A DNA stretch of 64,000 nt from assembly GCA_037953745.1 (NCBI GenBank), contig JBAKBP010013013.1, positions 1 through 64,000 on the forward strand. The letters run 5' to 3'. The stretch is from Lithodes maja (Eukaryota > Arthropoda > Malacostraca > Decapoda > Lithodidae). Made by a program: the position numbers and the translations under genes. Positions 1-8,385 of this stretch are shown one piece after another; positions within the stretch are counted from its first letter, which is position 1, and every line of letters begins with the position of its first letter. The notes beneath the pieces were generated by a model. The model was not told the DNA's origin, made no database searches, and saw nothing but the letters and a program-made list of their open reading frames with translations.

Positions 1-567
1 TCTTCTGTCTTTATTATTCTATCTCCCACTATTAGTTCCACGCTTTCTTCCTCTCTACCGGTCTCACCTCTTAACATCCTATACCACTCCTTTTGGCCCT
101 CTTTCCCCTTGCTTCTGATCTTTTCTACTTCTTCTTTCTCGTGTTTTATCATTGCCTCTTGTATTAGTATTTTTACCTTCTTCCTTTTCTCCTCGTATGC
201 CCGTACCGCTTGTCTTTCTTCTCGTTCCCTCTCTCCGCCTTCCCTCCTATTTCTCTCTATCATCCTTCTCCTTTCTCTGTTCGCATCCCTTCTTTCACTT
301 CTTGCTTGTTTTATTTCCCCATTCCACTATGGTTTTTGTTTTCTTTTTCCTGTCCATCTTCTTATTCTTCCTATACTCCTTTCTGCCGCTCTATTTATGT
401 CCATCATCAACTCTCCGTCCATTTCCTCTACGCTCCCCCTCTCTTCTTTCCCCTATTTCTTCCAGGTAACCTCTGTATTCTACCCATCTTTCACTTTTTA
501 GATTCCATCTATTAATCTTCCATCTCGTGTTTCCTTTGCTTTTCCATTCCTTTGTGTAGTTTATCAC
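1..567 (-). pseudogene. LINE-A fragment, linker between endonuclease and RT
   Basis: The minus strand is purine-rich and reads as a Lys/Glu/Arg-rich LINE ORF2 linker. Recognisable pieces include NGEIKQARSERRDANRE, AYEEKRKKVKILIQEAM and KEGQKEWYRMLRGE, the usual kind of sequence between the APE-type endonuclease and the reverse transcriptase of non-LTR elements. It continues the reading of 2866-3354 once the insertion at 568-2865 is ignored, and runs off the left edge, so RT is outside the window. At least two in-frame stops make it a pseudogene. The ATCAC at 563-567 is one copy of the target-site duplication of the inserted TRIM cluster. Confidence 0.75.
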
Positions 568-965
568 TGAAATGCTGGGTGTGAAGGGAATTCATGGTCT
601 CCTGAAATATCCCCAGGCTACCTTTAGGATCAACTTTTCCTGGTACCTGGCGCGGGGTACGAACCTCTGAAGGGAATTTAACCCCCCTAAAAACCCACAG
701 GTTTTGAGATGCCTTGGGTGGGGTTCGAACCCTGGTTAGTGACCCAACCATCACCACCAGGCCCGCGCGCTAACCCACTGTACTACCACGGACGTACTAA
801 AAGTATAGCAACCTTAGTCCGATTTTTAAGAACCAGGTGATAGTCTCGTGGTGTTATCACGTGATGAGTTTATTGGACTTACCATCTCCGACTATTTTAC
901 GCTATACCTGACGTCAACTCGGGTTAGTATTATTGTGGGTGCGGGACATTTTCGAGGGCATTACA
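568..965 (-). repeat. TRIM LTR 1
   Basis: A 398-bp LTR in minus orientation. In its own sense it begins TGTAATGCCCTCG and ends CACCCAGCATTTCA. It abuts the ATCAC target duplication on its left and the 155-bp internal region on its right. Confidence 0.88.
689..797 (-). ncRNA. predicted Pol III unit in TRIM LTR 1
   Basis: Read on the minus strand: A box TAGTACAGTGGG at 785-774 (fits TRGYNNARNNGG exactly), B box GGTTCGAACCC at 731-721 (fits GGTTCGAANCC exactly), and a T5 run at 693-689 as terminator. The 5' end is set about 12 nt before the A box by analogy with tRNA genes. The T-arm pairs only partly, so it is tRNA-like rather than a tRNA gene. Confidence 0.6.
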
Positions 966-1120
966 TTACATCCTTCTTTAACTAGGCTAGTCCCTAGCCT
1001 ATTTTAAGGTCGTAAGGTATCGTAGCTGTATTACCTCAGCAATCTCAATATTGTTGGTATAGGGTTCGCGTGACGGGTGCTCCACGTAGCTACCTGGTCA
1101 CGTTCCCTAGCTGCCACCAA
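966..1120 (-). mobile_element. TRIM internal region with PBS
   Basis: 155 bp between two minus-strand LTRs. In sense orientation it opens with TTGGTGGCAGC directly after the LTR (1120 downwards), the expected primer-binding-site position, and ends in a short purine tract AAAGAAGGA before the next LTR. Near the 3' end a perfect hairpin, TAGGCTAG-GGA-CTAGCCTA, is conserved in every copy. No coding capacity. Confidence 0.8.
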
Positions 1121-1511
1121 TGAAATGCTGGGTGTGAAGGGAATTCATGGTCTCCTGAAATATCCCCAGGCTACCTTTAGGATCAACTTTTCCTGGTACC
1201 TGGCGCGGGGTACGAACCTCTGAAGGGAATTTAACCCCCCTAAAAACCCACAGGTTTGAGATGCCTTGGGTGGGGTTCGAACCCTGGTTAGTGACCCAAC
1301 CATCACCACCAGGCCCGCGCGCTAACCCACTGTACTACCACGGACGTACTAAAAGTATAGCAACCTTAGTCCGATTTTTAAGAACCAGGTGATAGTCTCG
1401 TGGTGTTATCACGTGATGAGTTTATTGGACTTACCATCTCCGACTATTTTACGCTATACCTGACGTCAACTCGGGTTAGTATTATTGTGGGTGCGGGACA
1501 TTTTCGAGGAA
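1121..1511 (-). repeat. TRIM LTR 2, 5' end clipped
   Basis: Minus-strand LTR lacking the last few bases of its 5' end: it stops at ACATTTTCGAGG and is joined directly to a plus-strand LTR starting TGTAATG at 1512. This creates a palindromic junction near 1500-1530. Confidence 0.85.
1242..1349 (-). ncRNA. predicted Pol III unit in TRIM LTR 2
   Basis: Minus-strand A box at 1337-1326, B box at 1284-1274 and T5 run at 1246-1242, all identical to those of LTR 1. Confidence 0.6.
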
Positions 1512-1910
1512 TGTAATGCCCTCGAAAATGTCCCGCACCCACAATAATACTAACCCGAGTTGACGTCAGGTATAGCGTAAAATAGTCGGAGATGGTAAGT
1601 CCAATAAACTCATCACGTGATAACACCACGAGACTATCACCTGGTTCTTAAAAATCGGACTAAGGTTGCTATACTTTTAGTACGTCCGTGGTAGTACAGT
1701 GGGTTAGCGCGCGGGCCTGGTGGTGATGGTTGGGTCACTAACCAGGGTTCGAACCCCACCCAAGGCATCTCAAAACCTGTGGGTTTTTAGGGGGGTTAAA
1801 TTCCCTTCAGAGGTTCGTACCCCGCGCCAGGTACCAGGAAAAGTTGATCCTAAAGGTAGCCTGGGGATATTTCAGGAGACCATGAATTCCCTTCACACCC
1901 AGCATTTTCA
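1512..1910 (+). repeat. TRIM LTR 3
   Basis: Plus-strand 399-bp LTR from TGTAATGCCC to AGCATTTTCA, with one extra T near its end. It is followed by only TTGGTG (1911-1916), the first 6 nt of the internal region, before the next LTR, so this unit has lost almost all its internal domain. Confidence 0.87.
1680..1788 (+). ncRNA. predicted Pol III unit in TRIM LTR 3
   Basis: A box TAGTACAGTGGG at 1692-1703, B box GGTTCGAACCC at 1746-1756 and T5 at 1784-1788. A-to-B spacing is about 42 nt, within the range for functional type 2 Pol III promoters. Confidence 0.62.
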
Positions 1911-1916
1911 TTGGTG

Positions 1917-2314
1917 TGTAATGCCCTCGAAAATGTCCCGCACCCACAATAATACTAACCCGAGTTGACGTCAGGTATAGCGTAAAATAGTCGGAGATGG
2001 TAAGTCCAATAAACTCATCACGTGATAACACCACGAGACTATCACCTGGTTCTTAAAAAATCGGACTAAGGTTGCTATACTTTTAGTACGTCCGTGGTAG
2101 TACAGTGGGTTAGCGCGCGGGCCTGGTGGTGATGGTTGGGTCACTAACCAGGGTTCGAACCCCACCCAAGGCATCTCAAAACCTGTGGGTTTTTAGGGGG
2201 GTTAAATTCCCTTCAGAGGTTCGTACCCGCGCCAGGTACCAGGAAAAGTTGATCCTAAAGGTAGCCTGGGGATATTTCAGGAGACCATGAATTCCCTTCA
2301 CACCCAGCATTTCA
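1917..2314 (+). repeat. TRIM LTR 4
   Basis: Plus-strand 398-bp LTR. It carries an extra A in a poly-A stretch near 2055 and lacks one C of the CCCCGCGCC motif near 2227; otherwise it matches the other LTRs. It acts as 5' LTR to the internal region 2315-2469. Confidence 0.88.
2086..2194 (+). ncRNA. predicted Pol III unit in TRIM LTR 4
   Basis: A box 2098-2109, B box 2152-2162, T5 run 2190-2194. Confidence 0.62.
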
Positions 2315-2469
2315 TTGGTGGCAGCGGTGGATCGTGACCAGGTAGCTACGTGGAGCACCCGTCACGCGAACCCTATACCAACAATATTGAGATTGCTGAG
2401 GTAATACAGCTACGATACCTTACGACCTTAAAATAGGCTAGGGACTAGCCTAGTTAAAGAAGGATGTAA
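2315..2469 (+). mobile_element. TRIM internal region, PBS variant CGGTGG
   Basis: 155 bp starting TTGGTGGCAGCGGTGG (2315-2330). The first 11 nt match the other TRIM copies, then CGGTGG replaces CTAGGG. This version is nearly the same as the PBS of the large LTR element (10582-10597). The hairpin TAGGCTAG-GGA-CTAGCCTA lies at 2434-2452 and a short purine tract precedes the next LTR. Confidence 0.82.
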
Positions 2470-2865
2470 TGTAATGCCCTCGAAAATGTCCCGCACCCAC
2501 AATAATACTAACCCGAGTTGACGTCAGGTATAGCGTAAAATAGTCGGAGATGGTAAGTCCAATAAACTCATCACGTGATAACACCACGAGACTATCACCT
2601 GGTTCTTAAAAATCGGACTAAGGTTGCTATACTTTTAGTACGTCCGTGGTAGTACAGTGGGTTAGCGCGCGGGCCTGGTGGTGATGGTTGGGTCACTAAC
2701 CAGGGTTCGAACCCCACCCAAGGCATCTCAAAACCTGTGGGTTTTTTAGGGGGGTTAAATTCCCTTCAGAGGTTCGTACCCGCGCCAGGTACCAGGAAAA
2801 GTTGATCCTAAAGGTAGCCTGGGATATTTCAGGAGACCATGAATTCCTTCACACCCAGCATTTCA
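2470..2865 (+). repeat. TRIM LTR 5
   Basis: Plus-strand 396-bp LTR with single-base deletions (GCCTGGGATA near 2817, AATTCCTTC near 2843) against the other copies. It ends TTTCA and is followed directly by ATCAC, the right copy of the target-site duplication. Confidence 0.88.
2638..2747 (+). ncRNA. predicted Pol III unit in TRIM LTR 5
   Basis: A box 2650-2661, B box 2704-2714, T6 run 2742-2747. This is the longest terminator run among the copies. Confidence 0.62.
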
Positions 2866-3354
2866 ATCACCATGAGTCTGTGGTCGCTTAAGTATCCCTA
2901 CTTCATTTTCTTCATCTATCCACATGTTTTGGATCTCTTCCCTTGCTCTTCCATTCGCTAGTATGAAGTCTATCGCCGATCTTTGGCCTTCTCCGTGTCT
3001 TACCCATGTCGCCTTCCCCTCTCCCATTGTTTGGTTCAGTATTTCCATGTCATTTTCTTCCGCAAATTGGATCAAGGCTTCTCCATTCCCATTTATCCTC
3101 TCCCCTAGTATCCTATATGTGCATTCATGTCTCCCATTATAATTATCTCCTCTTCCCTCCCTACCCCTTATCATTTCCTGTATTCCTTGGTACTTGATTC
3201 TGTTTTCTTCACGTTCCCTTCTCCCCCCTTCCACCGTGAAGTACCCTATTATTGCTGTTATTTTTTCTTCCCTTCCATTATTCATCCTCGCTAGTGTCAC
3301 TCCCATTACATCCTCCATTTCCTTTGATGCTCCACCCTTTAGTTTCTCTATTTT
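2866..3354 (-). pseudogene. LINE-A fragment, C-terminal half of APE-type endonuclease
   Basis: The minus strand reads the second half of an endonuclease/exonuclease/phosphatase domain: GVTLARMNNG, GDNYNGRHE (a variant of the GDFN motif), NGNGEALIQFAEENDMEILN and SAIDFILANGRAREE. The first half lies at 14287-14744; the two join in frame across the 10.9-kb LTR element. The domain would nick target DNA for target-primed reverse transcription. At 2866 the reading passes in frame into 1-567 when the TRIM cluster is removed. Confidence 0.82.
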
Positions 3355-6300
3355 TGTTATGCCCTGTTTTTCTACAGGTTTAACTTGGGTAATGTGAGTT
3401 CTAATTGACTGGGTATAGAAGCTGCATGCACAATACAAGATATGAGGAATAGAGAACACAAAGAAACACATGGTAGCAAGTTACACGATCACGTTTATTA
3501 ATATACCACTGCAGAATACTTGTGTAAGACAATATAATAGAATGGAACAACACTAGCATAAGTGGATCTGGATGGAGCCTAGTCTCCCACTTCCAACGTT
3601 CAGGTATTAATCTTCTGATCACTGGCTTTGATTTAACAGGTTTATATACTGAAGACCATCAATGTTACTTATAGATTCCTATTCACTGTTAGATTTATTA
3701 CTGGTAGCTCTGGTGCACAAGTAGTAGTTCACAGACTAGATTAGACACGCGTATTTTAGAGCACGGGAATTCTAGAGTAACCTCAGAAGGGTACTGATCT
3801 AAGTTTTATATCCTTGTTTCAGAAATACATAGAACGCAAATCAGTGGGCGAACGTTAGATATCACTAGAGTTTTAATATCTGAATAAGGTAATCACGAGA
3901 GTCAAGGTCGCCTGTTAATTAATGAGCACTGATCGCTTAGTACGTCCCAAATGGAATGGTTAAGTCTGTATTACACTGGGCAAGGTCTTAGCCACTTCGT
4001 AGAAATATTAATTAGTGAAATCTCTAAACAGCACAGTAAGATGTAGTACTGCTAAAGAGAATCTTGGGTAGTATCTGATGGGTCTGGTCCTGGTTATCTT
4101 GCGTCCATGATGTTGGGGGCTAACGACTGGTTCCGCGGCCGTCCAGGGTGTCCATATGTGTGAAGTTCTTAAATACGTGAGCAGGTCCTTCCATCCAAAT
4201 CTGCCACGGAGTCTGCCGGTTCTGGGATCTCACTCCGGAACAACACAAGGGCAGAGCTAGAGGTTAACTGCAGGGTAGTGACCCCTGGTTGGTGTCTAGC
4301 TTTCAACTGATTTGACTGGGGGCGGGAGTTAGATTTATAGGCTCGGTTCTGGACCCTGTAGACAGTAGGGATCTCGAGTCTTATGAACTTAATTGAGCTC
4401 TCAATAGAAATGGAGACTAGTAAGATGGTATTTACTGTTGTGGCACAGGGCTATAGGAAAGCCTTTATATTTCATATAACTGAGCCTTAGTAAGAGGTAC
4501 TATTTTGGCTATACTGGGACGTATTTAGGGGAGAGAGACTGGATCTACTTTGCGAGGAGGATGGGGACAGCTGTGATAGGAACGTCTCTCTAGATTGTTC
4601 AATCTTCATTCTATGGTATATCTGAGGTGCTAATTTAGTGATCAGAGCATGCAAGAAAGGTAAATGGTTTATTGTGAGTTAATAGAGGTTAGTAAAGGTG
4701 TTAGTCATTCATGGTTAGTTCATTGATAGGAAGAATTCCTGTGCTACCTGGCAATGACTCGAAAGTCAAAACAGGGCCAGGTATACCTCCGCGGGGGTGG
4801 GGGTCTCCCTCCTCGGGTGGGCCAAAAGGGGGAGCTGGGCGCACTCTCTCTGTGATCGTCGTCCGGCGGCTGTGGCTAGGGGCTTGCCATATCACCAGTG
4901 TTTATAATAACCCTCTGTGTATGAGACAGATGTGGGTGTCTTTAATACCAAAACCGAAGGTGCCTTAGCTAGCTGGTTTTACTCGGCTGGTTGTTAATTG
5001 TAGAGTTTGCTGGATGTGGTGGAGACTGGGTTGCTAACTCTGCCACATTTATCTGGAAGTATGGCAATAGAAGTTAGTAACTGGCGGGCGGCTAGCCTCG
5101 CACCGACGACCATTGGGTGCAGGGTTGTGAATGTGTTGTAAGAGAATAGATGGCATGCAAGGGGCTAGTAAAGTTCTAATGTTGTTCTGGCCTACTAAGT
5201 GAAGGTAGGCTGGATAGGAGTATATAATAAAAGGTTGGAGAGCGTTAGCAACGGACAATTCAAGGATCTTCAAGAGGTATGAGAGAAGGCTAGGTCGGAC
5301 AAGAGTCGAGAAGCGCGGGAATTCTTACTGAGAGGGGGGGAGAGTTCAATGGCTACAGGGAAATTTTGCCCCTAAGGTCCCTGGGCGTGGGGGTGGCATT
5401 AGGCTACACTTGATATGGAAAGTTTGAAAAGGCAGTAGAATACGTTAGCCAAAATATGCTACCGGGGAATGCAACTATGGGGTGGTATATGAGTCTGGAA
5501 AAGATAGAGTTATGTGATCAGTCCGAGGGTTATGGATACTATTAGTTGGTCCTGGGAACTGCGTTTTCTATTAAATATAAATATAAATACCAACAAAAGC
5601 GGCAGTTCGTAGGGGTACTTAGTTATTGTTTCGGGATACTTATGACAGATACTGGTAACCAGGTTATCTTATACAATCTCTGGTTGGGGTAAGAGGTGTA
5701 AGACACGAAGTAAATTGGCGTAGTGTGGGCTGTGGATACGAAGGAGGCAAGGGGAAGACGTATGACAATTGTGGAAAGTAAATGGAAAAAGGTGAACACA
5801 ATGGCGGATAAAAAATACTTAACCTAAGGATTGTATACATAGATTTATGGGGCGATGGGTCTTCATAAAGCTTAGTCTGGCAAGACAAGATGTTAGGGAA
5901 TGTTAATATTAATACTTAGTTACTAGAGGAACAATGCAAGGGGCGACTGAGCACGGGTTACATATATCTATACTCGTCATGGAAAATGATATAAGAGGTC
6001 TAGGGACAATCGTGGGTGTTTTAACTTCTAAAATATATAACATCTACTTCTCGGATGCAAGAACATACATAAATATTATGGCTGTCTGATGTGTTGGCAT
6101 TGGCTCAACGTCGGGACAGGGCATGGTTGTTTTTAATATGAATGTATATCCTGTTCATCATCTTTGTAGCAAGGACAGGGCCGCTATGTCGTATCAATGC
6201 TGGTGGCAGTTAATATTATAGACTTAGTTACTTGAGGAACAAATGCAAGGGGCGACTGGGCAGTGGGCACGGGTTACATATATCTATACTAGTCATGGAA

Positions 6301-7036
6301 AATGATATAAGAGGTCTAGGAACAAACGTGGGTGTTTTAACTTCTAAGATATATATAAAATCTACTTCTCGGATGTAAGAACATACATAAATATTATTAT
6401 GTCTGTCTGATGTGTTGGCATTGGCTCAACGTCGGGACAGGCATGGGTGTTTTTAATATGAATGTATATTCCTGTTCATCATCTTTGTAGCAAGGACAGT
6501 GCCGCTATGTCGTATCAATGCTGATGGCAGTTAATATTATAGACTTAGTTACTAGAGGAACAAATGCAAGGGGCGACTGGGCACGGGTTACATATATCTA
6601 TACTAGTCATGGAAAATGATATAAGAGGTCTAGGAACAAACGTGGGTGTTTTAACTTCTAAGATAATATATAACATCTACTTCTCGGATGTAAGAACATA
6701 CATACATATTATTATGTCTGTCTGATGTGTTGGCATTGGCTCAACGTCGAAACAGGGCATGGGTGTTTTTAATATGAATGTATATTCCTGTTCATCATCT
6801 TTGTAGTTAGGAGTGTAGGACACGAGGGGGTTAGTGTACGTGAGGTGTGGAAAAAATGGTCAGTTTAGAAAAAGGAAAACTGGGTGCAGCCAAAAGCTGT
6901 TTAGCCCTGCGGGCTTGGGCCTGTCTGAATTGGCTGGCTCGGTCAGCTGGTCCTTTCGTTCTGTGGACCTTTCTTCCGGGTGTTTCTGTGCGGTGTTCGC
7001 TCGTGGCTTCTGTGGTGGGCTTCTTGTTCTGGGGCA
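3355..7036 (-). repeat. 3' LTR of Gag-only element, 3.68 kb
   Basis: Starts TGTTATGCCCTG on the plus strand and ends TTCTGGGGCA. It is collinear with 10598-14286 with only scattered substitutions and small indels (for example GGGCCAGG near 4773 versus GGGGCCAGG near 12020). Open frames inside are short and none resembles a protein. A three-copy tandem repeat occupies 5902-6806. Very long for an LTR; most are below 1 kb. Confidence 0.88.
5902..6806 (-). repeat. three-copy tandem repeat in the LTR (about 310 bp units)
   Basis: Units start at 5902, 6209 and 6530 (lengths 307, 321 and 277 partial), each opening GTTAATATTA and containing TCGTGTATCAATGCTG-like and CATGGAAAATGATATAAG segments. The same array is in the other LTR, so it predates the last transposition. 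Confidence 0.85.
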
Positions 7037-7058
7037 TTTTACTTCCCTCTCCTTCATT
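7037..7058 (-). other. polypurine tract
   Basis: The 22 nt just upstream of the 3' LTR (sense, minus strand) are A/G apart from two T's: a core of GAAGGAGAGGGAAG followed by TAAAA. Position and composition are those of a plus-strand primer for reverse transcription, and fix the element's orientation. Confidence 0.8.
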
Positions 7059-7100
7059 ATAGGCTCGTCCTCGAGCCTCAAGGGTGAAGTAAAAAGAAGC

Positions 7101-7525
7101 ATAGTCAGAAAAATGTAGGTTAACAAGAAAAGTAGTATGACTAAGGGAAAAAAAATATATATATATACAGTATATGGAAAACATGTAAATTTAAGTAAGG
7201 ACAGATAATTAAGAACACCGGAAATTAAGAAAAGGTAAAGTGTTTAACAATGTATAAAGCAAATTTAAAAGATAGTCAGAAAAATGTAGGTAACAAGAAT
7301 AGTATGACTAAGGAAAAAAAAAATAATATATACAGTATATGTAAAACATGTAAATTTAAGAAAGGGCAGATAATTAAGAACAGGAAATTAAGAAAAGGTA
7401 AAGTGTTTAACAATGTATAAAGCAAATTTAAAAGATAGTCAGAAAAATGTAGGTTAACAAGAAAAGTAGTATGACTAAGGGACAAAAAAATAATATATAC
7501 AGTATATGGAAAACATGTAAATTTA
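7101..7525 (-). repeat. tandem repeat in internal region (about 165-171 bp units)
   Basis: Units start at 7101, 7272 and 7435 at the motif ATAGTCAGAAAAATGTAGG; the last is partial. The sequence is AT-rich and noncoding and lies between the Gag gene and the 3' LTR. Confidence 0.85.
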
Positions 7526-7601
7526 TAGGAATCATGCCCAATCGCTTAGGAATTGAAAACATTCAAAACAATTTAGTACAATAATATCCTCATCATCATC
7601 A

Positions 7602-7616
7602 GGGGGGGGGGGGGGG
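7602..7616 (+). repeat. G15 homopolymer
   Basis: A run of 15 G beside CATCATCATC. It opens a strongly G-rich plus strand that extends through the Gag gene region (C-rich on the coding strand). Confidence 0.9.
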
Positions 7617-7810
7617 TATTTAGGGTCGCCGTTAGTCTGGGTGACGGTCTGGTAATAGGGGGTGGTGGTTCACTTTCACTTTGGAAGGGCGGGGTGGATA
7701 TACCGTTAGTTCGTGTCGTTAGGAATGTGGGTCTGGGGGCGAGCTGGCCCGGGGACAGTTTTGGAGGGGGGGTCTAAGCGGTTTCGGTCGGGGGTAGTGA
7801 TAGGGGGGTT

Positions 7811-8385
7811 TTAAAGATGAAACGGGCAGGTCGAGTCGGGGTTGTTGTTGCGGAAGAGGTTGGTGCTGGGGAGGGGTTGAATTGTGTAGAGAGTTGTGGT
7901 CGTGAGTGGGGTTTGGGGAAGGGTGAGTAAGGCTGAAGGTTGAGTGTTTACTATGATCGGGTGGTTTGGAAGTTTGGTGTGTGGGGATTTGATAGGGAGA
8001 TGGTGGGGGGGGTCTGGGCAGGCAGGGTTGTGGTTTGAGAGGGGTTGAATTGTGTAGAGAGTTGTGGTCGTGAGTGGGGTTTGGGGAAGGGTGAGTAAGG
8101 CTGAAGGTTGAGAGTTTACCATGATCGGGTGGTTTGGAGGTTTGGTGTGTGGGGATTTGATAGGGAGATGGTGGGGGGGGTCTGGGCAGGCAGGGTTGTG
8201 GTTTGAGAGGGGTTGAATTGTGTAGAGAGTTGTGGTCGTGAGTGGGGTTTGGGGAAGGGTGAGTAAGGCTGAAGGTTGAGAGTTTACTATGATCGGGTGG
8301 TTTGGAGGTTTGGTGTGTGGGGATTTGATAGGGAGATGGTGGGGGGGGGTCTGGGCAGGCAGGGTTGTGGTTTGAGAGGGGTTGA
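7811..8385 (-). pseudogene. out-of-frame 3' extension of Gag with 56-residue repeats
   Basis: A 168-bp repeat starts at 7871, 8039, 8207 and 8376 (last partial). On the minus strand it reads in one frame as repeats rich in Pro, Thr and Leu (QPSALLTLPQTPL, TTTTLYTIQPL) down to a stop at 7811. The repeat nearest the Gag gene has 9 G at 8341-8349, where the other two have 8. This single base shifts the Gag frame and brings in the stop at 8287. The ancestral Gag tail probably ran to 7811. A homopolymer base-calling error is the alternative. Confidence 0.65.

Larger units (their letters stand above)
568..2865. mobile_element. TRIM cluster: five LTRs in head-to-head inverted arrangement
   Basis: Five near-identical LTRs of about 390-399 bp lie here. 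Two are on the minus strand (568-965, 1121-1511) around a 155-bp internal region. Three are on the plus strand (1512-1910, 1917-2314, 2470-2865); the first two are separated by only TTGGTG and the last two by a 155-bp internal region. The cluster as a whole is flanked by one 5-bp duplication, ATCAC (563-567 and 2866-2870), and sits in LINE-A. Each LTR is bounded TG...CA. No protein is encoded; an LTR element this small with PBS and LTRs fits the TRIM class. The outer ends of the cluster are both 3' (U5) LTR ends, which a simple single insertion does not produce. Confidence 0.85.

Noticed and set aside
109..515. Long hydrophobic/serine-rich plus-strand ORFs
   Set aside because: They are the complement of the purine-rich LINE-A coding strand; composition alone produces them.
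1692..1756. A functional tRNA gene in the TRIM LTR
   Set aside because: Boxes are exact, but the T-arm has two mismatched pairs and no convincing acceptor or anticodon arm, so it is tRNA-like only.
1720..1968. An 82-codon ORF repeated in each plus-strand TRIM LTR
   Set aside because: It overlaps the tRNA-like unit and LTR ends, has no recognisable domain, and ends at LTR borders; treated as fortuitous.
4701..5273. Short ORFs inside the long LTR
   Set aside because: No start context, no domain, and frames are broken between the two LTR copies (for example by the extra G near 12020).
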